Of a DNA stretch of 64,000 bases, positions 12,212-19,899 are shown piece after piece. Numbering within the stretch: the stretch's first letter is position 1; the number at the start of each line of letters is the position of its first letter. This stretch comes from an uncultured Bacteroidia bacterium (GTDB lineage: Bacteria > Bacteroidota > Bacteroidia > Bacteroidales > F082). The position numbers and the translations under genes were made by a program. The notes beneath the pieces are model-generated. The model was not told the origin of the DNA. It saw only the letters and a list, made by a program, of their open reading frames with translations, and ran no database searches. The stretch lies in NCBI GenBank assembly GCA_902774365.1, contig CACYHX010000013.1:25445-89444 (forward strand). The letters run 5' to 3'.

Positions 12212-12538
12212 ATGAAAATTTTTGTCGCCAAACTAGCTTTCAAGACCACAACAGAAGATTTAAGAGCCTTATTCGAGCAATTCGGTACGGTGGAATCCTG
12301 TAAGGTCATCATGGATCACGAAACTGGACGCTCGAAATGTTATGGCTTCGTGGAGATGCCTAACGATGCCGAGGCATACAAGGCCATAGTGGAGACGGAT
12401 GAAACTGTCTTCATGGGTAACGAGCTGCAAGTCAAGAAGTCGCGCCCACAAGCCGCGGTAGCACCCAAGCCCGAAAAGCCCGTTAGACCTAAGCGTCCGC
12501 ATCACCCCTACGTCCCCAAGACTGAAGAATTAAGTTGA
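12212..12538 (+). CDS. RRM-domain RNA-binding protein
   Basis: A 108-residue protein with a single RNA recognition motif. RNP2 is KIFVAKLAF at residues 2-10 and RNP1 is KCYGFVEM at about 44-51, both with the aromatic residues that stack on RNA bases. The last 30 residues are a basic, Pro-rich tail (KPEKPVRPKRPHHPY). Such short RRM proteins are common in Bacteroidota and act on mRNA as global RNA binders; the specific targets here are unknown. The leader holds a duplicated TTTCTATCTA decamer (12201-12210 and before). Confidence 0.93.
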   Translation: MKIFVAKLAFKTTTEDLRALFEQFGTVESCKVIMDHETGRSKCYGFVEMPNDAEAYKAIVETDETVFMGNELQVKKSRPQAAVAPKPEKPVRPKRPHHPYVPKTEELS

Positions 12539-12588
12539 CGATTTGCATTTTTTTGCATAAAGTCGACCCACACTTTGAAAAAAAGCCG

Positions 12589-12596
12589 TATCTTTG
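12589..12596 (+). promoter_or_regulatory. -7 box TATCTTTG for tRNA-Arg
   Basis: Fourteen nt before the tRNA-Arg 5' end. Confidence 0.72.
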
Positions 12597-12610
12597 CAGC
12601 CGAAAAAGAT

Positions 12611-12687
12611 GGTCTGGTAGCTCAGCTGGATAGAGCAACAGCCTTCTAAGCTGTGGGTCTTGGGTTCGAATCCCAACCGGATCACCA
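12611..12687 (+). tRNA. tRNA-Arg (anticodon TCT)
   Basis: Acceptor GGTCTGG (12611-12617) pairs with CCGGATC (12677-12683) through two G-U pairs. The anticodon arm ACAGC-CTTCTAA-GCTGT gives TCT, and the T arm is TTGGG-TTCGAAT-CCCAA. Discriminator A and an encoded CCA follow (12684-12687), unlike the nearby tRNA-Tyr. Confidence 0.97.
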
Positions 12688-12692
12688 TCAAT

Positions 12693-12719
12693 AAGGACTT
12701 CTTTTGAAGTCCTTTTTTA
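12693..12719 (+). terminator. Terminator after tRNA-Arg
   Basis: AAGGACTTC (12693-12701) pairs with GAAGTCCTT (12706-12714) around a TTTT loop, followed by a T-run. Confidence 0.9.
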
Positions 12720-12752
12720 TTTGTTTTTTGGCAGAAAGGAACATTTTTTGCT

Positions 12753-12760
12753 TAGTTTTG
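12753..12760 (+). promoter_or_regulatory. -7 box TAGTTTTG for DUF2007 gene
   Basis: Lies 26 nt before the ATG at 12787 and rejects longer upstream starts of the same frame. Confidence 0.68.
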
Positions 12761-12786
12761 CACTACCAAACATAATCCTTATCACC

Positions 12787-13038
12787 ATGGAAAACGAAAT
12801 CAAGAAAGTCTACACTGGATCGTATATGAACGCCGAGTTCATCGGCAGCGTGTTGGACCAAAACGGCATCCGTTTCCTCATCCGCAACTACCAACAAGAA
12901 AGCCTTGTGGCTGGCTGGGCTGCCAATGTCATCAAGGGCGAAGCCGCCGTGTATGTTTTCAGCGAGGACTACGACAAAGCCATGCTCCTGCTCGACGACA
13001 TCAACGCCTGTGAAATCGATGAAGAATCAATGAATTAA
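12787..13038 (+). CDS. DUF2007-type small protein
   Basis: An 83-residue protein whose start (VYTGSYMNAEFIGSVLDQNGI) and alternating alpha/beta pattern (AAVYVFSEDYDKAMLLLDDI) match the DUF2007 'putative signal transducing protein' family, a ferredoxin-like or GlnB-like small fold of unknown role. The start is set at 12787 by the promoter position. It is followed after six bases by a phosphodiesterase gene on the same strand, so the two are probably one transcript. Confidence 0.82.
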   Translation: MENEIKKVYTGSYMNAEFIGSVLDQNGIRFLIRNYQQESLVAGWAANVIKGEAAVYVFSEDYDKAMLLLDDINACEIDEESMN

Positions 13039-13044
13039 AGAACC

Positions 13045-13944
13045 ATGCGTAGAAAACTGTTTTTATTTTTGTTGTGTTCCTTGCTTGCAACACCAATTCT
13101 TCATGCACAACCCAAGGCGAACCACGTCGTTCTCATTGGTCTTGATGGTTGGGCTTCACATGACCTCGACAAAGCCCATGACATCCCCAACCTGAGGAGT
13201 CTCATGGATGGCGGCGCCTGTTCGATGCACAAGCGTTCCGTCATCCCTTCGAGTTCGGGTGTCAACTGGGCCAGCATGTTCATGGGGGCGGGTCCCGAGA
13301 TGCATGGCTACACCACCTGGGGGTCGAAGACACCCGAAGTGGCTTCCATCGCCACCAACAAAAACGGCATCTTCCCTACTGTCTTTTCCGTAATACGCGA
13401 GCAACGTCCCAAGGCCGAGACAGGGTGCACCTTTGAATGGGACGGCATCAAATACGTCATCGACACGCTTTCCATCAGCCATATTGAGTATTTCGAGGAG
13501 GGTTGGAAGCAGGTGGAAGAAAACTGCGACAAGATTGTGAAATACATCAAGGACAAAAAACCGGTTTTCTTCGCTCCCTGTTTCGATGGCATTGATGGCA
13601 TTGGACATGAAAAAGGATGGTACACAGAGGATTACTACAACTACCTTGTCCGTGTCGACCGTTGTGTGGGACGTATCATACAAGCCTTGAAGGATGCCGG
13701 AATCTATGACGACACTGTTATCATCGTCACTGGCGACCACGGCGGACATGACCAAGGCCATGGTACATTGGACATACGCGACATGGAGAGTCCTTTAGTG
13801 TTCTTCGGAAAAAACGTTCGCATAGGCTATCAAATCGATGCACCGTTAGTGCAATATGATATCGCTGCCACCATTGCCTATATCCTTGACCTCGACATTC
13901 CCGAGGCATGGCGTGGCAAGCCCGTCAAACAGGCCTTCGAATAG
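13045..13944 (+). CDS. Secreted alkaline phosphatase-superfamily phosphodiesterase
   Basis: A 299-residue protein with a signal peptide ending near HAQP. It belongs to the type I phosphodiesterase/nucleotide pyrophosphatase branch: the N-terminal metal-site motif is VVLIGLDGWASHD, the nucleophile Ser/Thr lies in the SSSGVNWASMFMG region, and late metal ligands are in FDGIDGIGHEKGW and TGDHGGHDQGHG. It is smaller than typical NPPs (about 400 residues). The physiological phosphate ester is unknown. Periplasmic location is inferred from the signal peptide. Confidence 0.87.
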   Translation: MRRKLFLFLLCSLLATPILHAQPKANHVVLIGLDGWASHDLDKAHDIPNLRSLMDGGACSMHKRSVIPSSSGVNWASMFMGAGPEMHGYTTWGSKTPEVASIATNKNGIFPTVFSVIREQRPKAETGCTFEWDGIKYVIDTLSISHIEYFEEGWKQVEENCDKIVKYIKDKKPVFFAPCFDGIDGIGHEKGWYTEDYYNYLVRVDRCVGRIIQALKDAGIYDDTVIIVTGDHGGHDQGHGTLDIRDMESPLVFFGKNVRIGYQIDAPLVQYDIAATIAYILDLDIPEAWRGKPVKQAFE

Positions 13945-13962
13945 GAGTTCGGAAAAAATGCG

Positions 13963-13970
13963 TACCTTTG
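13963..13970 (+). promoter_or_regulatory. -7 box TACCTTTG for lolD-like gene
   Basis: Lies 19 nt before the ATG at 13990, supporting that start over a TTG at 13981. Confidence 0.72.
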
Positions 13971-13989
13971 CACGCTAAATTTGTCAGAC

Positions 13990-14637
13990 ATGATTCAAGC
14001 AACAGGGATATACAAGTCCTACGGATCGCTAGAGGTGTTGAAAGGCATCGACCTGCACATCAACAAGAAGGAAATCGTGAGCATCGTCGGGGCTTCTGGG
14101 GCGGGCAAGTCTACCCTACTCCACATCATCGGCACCCTCGACAAGGCCGACCGCGGACAGCTGCGCATTGATGGCACCGAAGTCAATAAGCTGAACGACA
14201 CCGAACTGGCCGCTTTCCGCAATAAAAAAATCGGCTTCGTCTTCCAGTTCCATCACCTCTTACCCGAGTTCACTGCCATCGAAAACATCTGCATCCCGGC
14301 ATATATCGGGGGCATGGGTAAAAAAGAAGCCACGGAGAAAGCCATGAAACTTCTTGAATACTTGAATCTTATCGACAGAAAAGACCACAAGCCCTCGCAA
14401 CTCTCGGGTGGCGAGCAGCAACGCATCGCTGTGGCTCGCGCCCTTATCAATAGCCCTGCCGTGGTGTTGGCCGACGAGCCTTCGGGCAACCTCGACTCGA
14501 AGTCGGCTCAAGAGTTGCACAAGCTGTTCTTCCGCCTTCGCGACGAGATGGGACAAACCTTCGTCATCGTCACGCATAATCCGGAGTTGGCTGCTATGTC
14601 GGATCGGACGATTACTATTAAGGATGGGAGGATTTAG
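13990..14637 (+). CDS. lolD: ABC transporter ATPase, LolD/MacB type
   Basis: A 215-residue ATPase with Walker [10 protein letters not shown], the Q-loop [15 protein letters not shown], signature LSGGEQQR, Walker [13 protein letters not shown] and the H-loop VTHNPEL. The length and the HHLLPEFTA segment fit the LolD subgroup, which powers lipoprotein release from the inner membrane, though FtsE/MacB-type partners cannot be excluded. No permease gene is adjacent; the nearest FtsX-type permease is at 18631-19854. The ATG at 13990 is preferred. Confidence 0.9.
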   Translation: MIQATGIYKSYGSLEVLKGIDLHINKKEIVSIVGASGAGKSTLLHIIGTLDKADRGQLRIDGTEVNKLNDTELAAFRNKKIGFVFQFHHLLPEFTAIENICIPAYIGGMGKKEATEKAMKLLEYLNLIDRKDHKPSQLSGGEQQRIAVARALINSPAVVLADEPSGNLDSKSAQELHKLFFRLRDEMGQTFVIVTHNPELAAMSDRTITIKDGRI

Positions 14638-14735
14638 TTGAGAGTTTGGAGTTTGGAGTTTAGAGTTTAGAGTTGAGAGTTGAGAGTCAGTTGAGAGTTT
14701 AGAGTTTAGAGTTGAGAGTTGAAAGTTTAGAGTTG
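14636..14735. repeat. 7-bp tandem repeat tract after lolD
   Basis: About 14 degenerate copies of GAGTTTA / GAGTTGA / GAGTTTG stand head to tail, for example at 14660-14692, broken by one AGTCAG. The tract fills most of the gap before the TPR protein. It would read as Leu/Asn/Ser-rich on the minus strand but no gene is supported there. Confidence 0.85.
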
Positions 14736-14787
14736 TTGGATTTGCAAACAATAATAACAGCATTTTTTCGTTAGGTAGTCTATAATT

Positions 14788-16857
14788 ATGAAGTTCATGA
14801 ACAAGAGACTTTTCTTTACTATACTTTTCGGCGCATCGTTGTTGTTGAGCGCCAATGTTGTCAAGGCACAAAACGCCGAGTCGTATGAGTCGCTGATGAA
14901 GAAAGGCAACGAGAAATTCAATGCCAAGGACTACATCAGCGCGAAGACCTATTACGAGATGGCGCTGAAACAAAAAGCCAACGACCCGACTGCCAAAAAG
15001 AAGCTTGACGAGTCGGTGAAGAAAATCCAGGAAGATGGTGCCCGTCAGGAGATTTTCTACTCGCACCTGGATACTGGCGACCAGTTCTATAGCCAACAAA
15101 AATACGAGGAGGCCCTGGCGGAATACGAACGCGCCTTGCAGGTGTTTCCTAACGACAAATACGTCACCGGTCAAGCCGATGCTGTCCGTGCCATCCTCAA
15201 GGAACGTCAAGACAAACAAGACGCCTTTGACACGGCCATGAGTCTGGGCGAGAGCCTGCTGGCCGAGGACAACTTCGACGCAGCCATCATGCAGTTTGAA
15301 ACGGCAAGCAGCATCTTCCCCGCCGACAAACTCCCCAAGGAGAAACTGGCTGACGCACGACAAAAGAAACAACTCTATACCGAGAAGGTGGCACGCTTCG
15401 ACAAGCTCGTGGAAGAAGCCCGTCAGTTTGGACTGAGAAAGAACTATGAAGCCGCCATCGGCAAGCTCGACCAAGCCTTGGAACTCTTCCCCAACGACGT
15501 GGAAGCCAACGCCAAACGTAACGAATACCAAGCCGCCAAAGGCATTGCCGACCAATACAACGGCATCATCGCCTCAGCCGACCGCCTTCACGAGAGCAAG
15601 TCCTATAAGGAAGCCAAGGCTCAGTATCAAAACGCCTTGGCCGTAGTGCCCGGCGACGCCTACGCCACCGACATGATCGGTCGTCTCAATCCGCTCATCG
15701 CACAACAAGACGCCGAAGAGGCCGCTCGCATCGCTGCGGAACAGGAAGCGGCACGTCTGGCTGCCGAAGCCGAGGCCGCAAGGTTGGCCGCAGAGGCAGA
15801 AGCCGCCCGTATCGCTGCCGAACAAGAGGCAGCAAGGATTGCCGCCGAGCAAGAAGCCGCTCGATTGGCTGCCGAAGAGGCTGCCAGAATCGCGGCGGAA
15901 CAGGAAGCTGCCCGTCTGGCCGCCGAGGCCGAGGCCGCTCGTATCGCTGCCGAAGAGGAAGCCGCTCGTCAGGCCGCTCTCGCCGCTGCCGAGGCCGAAC
16001 GCCAAGCCACCATCAAAACCATGATGGATGCAGCCGACGCCTTGTTTGACCAACAAGACTATCCCCAAGCCAAAGTGAAATACCAAGAGGTTGTAGCCTT
16101 CGACGAAGGCAACGCTGCTGCCACCGCCAGAATCAACGAAATCGACAGCATCCTGGCACAAATGGCCGCCGAGCTGGAAGCCAACTACAACAAGGCCATG
16201 ACCGCCGGCAACCAAGCCATGAGTGAAGAGAAGTTCGCCGAGGCCATCACGCAGTATCAATCGGCATTGGTCATCAAGCCCGAGGACCCCGCTGCCACGA
16301 CACAACTGGCCGCTGCCACGAAGGCGGAGAGCGACCGCATCGCCGCTTTGCGTAGCCAATACAACAAATTCGTCAAGGAAGGCGACGCCCACTTCAAGAC
16401 CAACACCTTCGACAAGGCCATCGAGGCCTACACCAAAGCCGAGGAACTTGGTCTGGAGACCTACCCCACCGAGATGATAGCCCGCATCAGCGAGATCATC
16501 GAACAGAACAAAATGTATGAGCTGAACAACGAGCCTATGCTGCTTGCCGCCGGACAAGCCCAGCGCTTCGACTTCAACAAGATAGAGGTGGCGGTGCGTC
16601 GTTCCAACTACATCATCATCAAGGTGCGCAACCCGCATCCCGAGAAGACCTTCCCGATGATCGTCTCCTTCGGCGGTACCGGTGGAAAGAACGGCGGCTT
16701 CGTGCTGCCCATCGCCGCCACTGAAGAGGAAAAGACCTTCATCTTCCGCATCGGCTCACAGTACAAGTGGTTCAGCGAAGACAACACCTGGATTGAGATC
16801 GTCTCCGAGAATAACGAGGTGGAGATTGGTAAGCTGGAGATTTCGAGGAGCAACTAA
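14788..16857 (+). CDS. Secreted TPR protein with Ala/Glu nonapeptide repeats
   Basis: A 689-residue protein. The signal peptide ends at VVKAQ; an alternative ATG lies three codons in (14797). TPR-like helical pairs span about residues 30-310 (ESLMKKGNEKFNAKDYISAKTYYEMAL and four or so more). Residues 312-404 are nine or ten tandem copies of AARLAAEAE/AARIAAEQE, one shortened to eight residues, predicting a long charged single helix. More TPR-like units follow (405-560), and the C-terminal 110 residues are beta-rich (IIIKVRNPHPEKTFPMIVSFGG) and unfamiliar. A periplasmic scaffold is likely; the function is unknown. Its stop overlaps that of the convergent gene. Confidence 0.82.
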   Translation: MKFMNKRLFFTILFGASLLLSANVVKAQNAESYESLMKKGNEKFNAKDYISAKTYYEMALKQKANDPTAKKKLDESVKKIQEDGARQEIFYSHLDTGDQFYSQQKYEEALAEYERALQVFPNDKYVTGQADAVRAILKERQDKQDAFDTAMSLGESLLAEDNFDAAIMQFETASSIFPADKLPKEKLADARQKKQLYTEKVARFDKLVEEARQFGLRKNYEAAIGKLDQALELFPNDVEANAKRNEYQAAKGIADQYNGIIASADRLHESKSYKEAKAQYQNALAVVPGDAYATDMIGRLNPLIAQQDAEEAARIAAEQEAARLAAEAEAARLAAEAEAARIAAEQEAARIAAEQEAARLAAEEAARIAAEQEAARLAAEAEAARIAAEEEAARQAALAAAEAERQATIKTMMDAADALFDQQDYPQAKVKYQEVVAFDEGNAAATARINEIDSILAQMAAELEANYNKAMTAGNQAMSEEKFAEAITQYQSALVIKPEDPAATTQLAAATKAESDRIAALRSQYNKFVKEGDAHFKTNTFDKAIEAYTKAEELGLETYPTEMIARISEIIEQNKMYELNNEPMLLAAGQAQRFDFNKIEVAVRRSNYIIIKVRNPHPEKTFPMIVSFGGTGGKNGGFVLPIAATEEEKTFIFRIGSQYKWFSEDNTWIEIVSENNEVEIGKLEISRSN

Positions 16858-17309
16858 AACGCCTCCGAAGGAATGGCAACGGGTACTTCCGTCGCACCAT
16901 TCATCTGACTCACCGAATAGACGCTGTCGACCACATAATGGGTCATGCCGCGCCACGGCAAAGTGCCGAGGTATTCCTTGTAGTGCAGTTCCACCATCTT
17001 ACCCGTGCAACGCTCCAACTGTTTCGCCACATTCTTATCCTTCACCGAGAAGTTGAACTCGTTTGACTGGATGGTGTTGGTGGTGTTTTTGGAGTTGTAG
17101 CCCGCTTGGATGAGGCGGCCTTCATAGGTCTTGAAGATATAGCCTTTGTAGACGAACAAGTTCAACTCTCCCGCCTTCACGCCGCTGCCGAAGACGAAGA
17201 AGAACTTGAAGAAAATGAAAGCCGCGGCGGCCACCACGATGATGATGCTTAATGCAGTAAGGATTTTTCTCCCTATTCCTTTTTTGGGTTTTTCTGAATA
17301 CTCTTCCAT
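16854..17309 (-). CDS. Single-pass membrane protein of unknown function
   Basis: A 151-residue protein starting at MEEYSEKPKKG; the frame upstream only overlaps nth. One transmembrane helix (about residues 17-38) is followed by a periplasmic domain with GELNLFVYKGYIFKTYEGRLIQAGYN and a conserved-looking KQLERCTGKMVELHYKEYLGTLPWRG. The overall look fits the '6-phosphogluconate dehydrogenase'-mislabelled small Bacteroidota membrane proteins, but I do not claim a family. It starts two bases after the nth stop, so it is co-transcribed with nth. Confidence 0.75.
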   Translation of the reverse strand: MEEYSEKPKKGIGRKILTALSIIIVVAAAAFIFFKFFFVFGSGVKAGELNLFVYKGYIFKTYEGRLIQAGYNSKNTTNTIQSNEFNFSVKDKNVAKQLERCTGKMVELHYKEYLGTLPWRGMTHYVVDSVYSVSQMNGATEVPVAIPSEAF

Positions 17310-17311
17310 GG

Positions 17312-17968
17312 TTATTTCTGTTTGTTTTGTTTGTTCTTGAAATAGTCGCAAATGGCGGTGATGCCACATCCCTCGCATTTCGGCTTGCGGGCGAGGCAGA
17401 CGTAGCGCCCGTGCAAGATAAGCCAATGGTGCGCCTTCGATATCACCGATTGGGGCAGATGCGCCACGAGGGTCTTTTCCGTCTCCAGCACATTCTTGGA
17501 GTTCTTGGTCAAACCGATGCGATTGGAAACACGAAACACATGCGTGTCGACCGGCATGGCAGGCTGGTCGAAGGCCACGGCCATCATCACGTTGGCAGTC
17601 TTGCGGCCAACGCCAGGCAGCTTCTGCAGGTCGTCGAGGTTGTTGGGGACGATGCCGTCGAAGTCGCTCACGAGGGTCTGCGCCATACCCAACAGGTTCT
17701 TGGCCTTGTTGTTGGGATAAGAGATGCTTTTGATATAACCGTAAATCTCATCCACCGACGCAGCAGCCATGTCCTGTGCCGTCGGGAAACGCTGAAACAG
17801 GGCCGGCGTAGTCATATTGACACGCTTGTCTGTGCATTGTGCCGAGAGGATCACTGCCACGAGCAACTGATACGGGTTTGCATAATGCAACTCCGACTCA
17901 GCGATAGGCATGTGCTCCTCAAAATAGGCTACAAAGGTGTCGTATTTCTGTTGGATCTTGGTTTTCAT
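17312..17968 (-). CDS. nth: Endonuclease III (Nth)
   Basis: Nth is a bifunctional DNA glycosylase/AP lyase for oxidised pyrimidines. The start is taken at 17968 (MKTKIQQKYDTF), giving 218 residues, the normal size. The helix-hairpin-helix LPGVGRKTANVMM carries the catalytic Lys, the catalytic Asp is in VDTHVFRVSNRIG, and the 4Fe-4S cluster ligands are in C-x6-C-x2-C-x5-C (CLARKPKCEGCGITAIC). It is followed immediately by the small membrane-protein gene. Confidence 0.97.
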   Translation of the reverse strand: MKTKIQQKYDTFVAYFEEHMPIAESELHYANPYQLLVAVILSAQCTDKRVNMTTPALFQRFPTAQDMAAASVDEIYGYIKSISYPNNKAKNLLGMAQTLVSDFDGIVPNNLDDLQKLPGVGRKTANVMMAVAFDQPAMPVDTHVFRVSNRIGLTKNSKNVLETEKTLVAHLPQSVISKAHHWLILHGRYVCLARKPKCEGCGITAICDYFKNKQNKQK

Positions 17969-18108
17969 ATTCTTTTCCACAAAACTGGCAAAACCACCAA
18001 AACAATTTCTCCATGTGGAAAGCACGTCATCCGGCTGCTTTCCTGCGGCAAGGCAGTTGCCGCGCCGCATCCATAAGCAAGTTTTGTCTTGTTTTGAATG
18101 TTTTGTGA

Positions 18109-18561
18109 TTAAATGATATCCCCCTGGTCATCAACGAGGACGCCCCAGCTGATAGCCGTCAGGCCTTCCTCGTCGAAGAAAAAGTCAACCAAGGCATCTT
18201 CGAAGGAAACGCGCAGCTCGTCATCTTCGGTCTCCTCTTCCAACTCCTTGAAACCTTGCTTCTTCATCAGGTCGATGATTTCTTCTTTCGTAAGGTCGAA
18301 CACCGGCTTGCCATAGAGCGTGGCCGCCTCGTTTTCAGTCTCGAAGCAAGCCACCACCGATTTGGTCACACCCTCGAGATAGATGTTGGTTTCAAGTTCG
18401 TCGTATTCATAATAAATGGAGCGGTTGCCCGTTTCCTCCATATCGCTCAGCTCTTCGTAAAAGTCGGGCATGCCCAATAACTTGACTGTCTCGTCAAGGG
18501 TCATTCCGAAAGGTATTTCGCCGTAACCTTTCAACGGCATAATGGTAAAGTCTTTCATCAT
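18109..18561 (-). CDS. Acidic protein of unknown function
   Basis: A 150-residue, strongly acidic cytoplasmic protein without signal peptide or membrane segment. Its opening PLKGYGEIPFGMTLDETVKLLGMPD resembles the repeated beta-alpha units of small 'MxiE/SmpA-like' proteins in which a G.I.FGMT..EV...LG.P motif precedes substrate-free domains. This is a pattern likeness only. A second, weaker unit may be VFDLTKEEIIDLMKKQGFKELE. Transcribed alone; function unknown. Confidence 0.7.
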   Translation of the reverse strand: MMKDFTIMPLKGYGEIPFGMTLDETVKLLGMPDFYEELSDMEETGNRSIYYEYDELETNIYLEGVTKSVVACFETENEAATLYGKPVFDLTKEEIIDLMKKQGFKELEEETEDDELRVSFEDALVDFFFDEEGLTAISWGVLVDDQGDII

Positions 18562-18630
18562 AATAATGTTGATTGGGCGGCTAAGATAGGCATTTTCCCA
18601 AAGCGCCCGCCATTTTTCAAGAAATTTTCA

Positions 18631-19854
18631 TCATTCGAAACGTATCGACTTGGTGGGACTGATGCGATTGATGACCGAAGTCGGGATGAGCAGCATCAAC
18701 ACCCAAAGTAGGAAGGTGCCCATGTTGATGAGAACCACAGTGCTGAGATGCAATTCGATAGGCACGGCTGAGAGATAATAGGTTTCCGCATTCAGCTTGA
18801 TGAAACCAGTGTATTGCTGCAAGAGGCAGAATGCCAATCCGATGACGTTGCCAATCACCATGCCGATAAGCAAGATGCGCAGCGAACGGCGCAGAAACAC
18901 CTCACGGACGAACTTGTTGCTGGCCCCCATGGCTTTCAGCAGGCCGATGGTCGAAGTGCGCTCAATGATGATAATCAGCAACATACTGATGACCGTGATG
19001 CCGGCCACAAGGAGCATCAAGGCCATGATGAGCCACACGTTGGTGTCGAGCAAATCGAGCCAGTCGAAGATCTGGGGATTGCTTTCGCGGGCGGTATAGG
19101 AAGCCAAATTTGAGGGCAAGGAATAATACAACTTGTCGTTGACTTGGTTGACGTCGGCATCAGCCTCCAAAGCGATTTCCAACAGGCCGGCTTCATTATC
19201 TTCCCAACCATTCAGCTTGCGAATCTGGTTGAGGTCGGCGAAGACATAACGCTCGTCGAACTCATAGAGACCCGTCTCAAAGATGCCCGTCACCGTGAAC
19301 TTTCTGCCTCGTGCCTGCTGGTCCTTGTCGATGAACCACACGCGGACGTCATCGCCCACATTGAGAAGCATCTTGTTGGCAATCACCTTGGAGACCAGCA
19401 CTTCCGTCGAACGCTCTCCTGCCTTGTATTGCGGCGTTTGGCCTTCGATGAGGCATTGGGCGAAATATGTCCAGTCATAGTTCTCGTCCACGCCCTTCAG
19501 CACCACGCCTTGAATCTCGTCGTCGGTCTTGATCATGCCCGCCTTGTTGGCCACCATCTGATAATGATTGATGCCTTCAACGGAGTTCAACCGGCTGATT
19601 AATAGCGAGTCCAACTGAAAAGGCGTCTCCTCCACCGACTCGTTCTCGTCGAGCGACTGCACATGGATAGGCGCCACGAAGCCGATGACCTTTTCGCGGA
19701 TCTGGTTCTTGAAACCCACCACGACCGCCCAAGCGATGAGCATCACGATGATGGCCAAGGCCACACTCGTGACGGCTAGTCGCATCACCGTCGAGGAAAG
19801 ATTTTCCTTCGAAAGCGAAAAAATACGGTCTGCTATGAATTTTGGGCCCGACAT
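18631..19854 (-). CDS. FtsX-type ABC permease, LolE/LolC-like
   Basis: A 407-residue permease; the start is set at 19854 (MSGPKFIADRIFS), just after its promoter. It has the LolC/E layout: TM1 (about residues 24-48), a large periplasmic MacB-type domain (about 50-260), then three TMs in the FtsX domain (around 275-300, 325-350 and 370-392) with LLKAMGASNKFVREVFL, the coupling-helix motif. It would pair with a LolD-like ATPase to extract lipoproteins from the inner membrane. The candidate ATPase is 4 kb away. Confidence 0.88.
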   Translation of the reverse strand: MSGPKFIADRIFSLSKENLSSTVMRLAVTSVALAIIVMLIAWAVVVGFKNQIREKVIGFVAPIHVQSLDENESVEETPFQLDSLLISRLNSVEGINHYQMVANKAGMIKTDDEIQGVVLKGVDENYDWTYFAQCLIEGQTPQYKAGERSTEVLVSKVIANKMLLNVGDDVRVWFIDKDQQARGRKFTVTGIFETGLYEFDERYVFADLNQIRKLNGWEDNEAGLLEIALEADADVNQVNDKLYYSLPSNLASYTARESNPQIFDWLDLLDTNVWLIMALMLLVAGITVISMLLIIIIERTSTIGLLKAMGASNKFVREVFLRRSLRILLIGMVIGNVIGLAFCLLQQYTGFIKLNAETYYLSAVPIELHLSTVVLINMGTFLLWVLMLLIPTSVINRISPTKSIRFE

Positions 19855-19869
19855 TTGCAGTAAATTCAA

Positions 19870-19877
19870 TAATTTTG
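19870..19877 (+). promoter_or_regulatory. -7 box TAATTTTG for namZ-like gene
   Basis: Lies 22 nt before the ATG at 19900 and directly abuts the minus-strand -7 box of the permease gene. Confidence 0.72.
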
Positions 19878-19885
19878 CAAAGGTA
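19878..19885 (-). promoter_or_regulatory. -7 box TACCTTTG for LolE-like gene
   Basis: On the minus strand, 23 nt before the ATG at 19854. With no bases between it and the plus-strand box, the two promoters should exclude each other. Confidence 0.72.
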
Positions 19886-19899
19886 AAAAATAAACCGAA

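Noticed and set aside
14636-14735. CRISPR array
   Set aside because: The unit is 7 bp and degenerate, with no spacers and no cas genes in the window.
14260-15555. A 431-codon minus-strand frame across lolD, the 7-bp repeat tract and the TPR gene
   Set aside because: It is antisense to two well-supported genes, and its middle is only translated repeat (Leu/Asn/Ser/Thr).
15574-16638. A Gly/Leu-rich minus-strand frame of 354 codons
   Set aside because: Complement of the Ala/Glu nonapeptide repeats; the low complexity is explained by the plus-strand gene.
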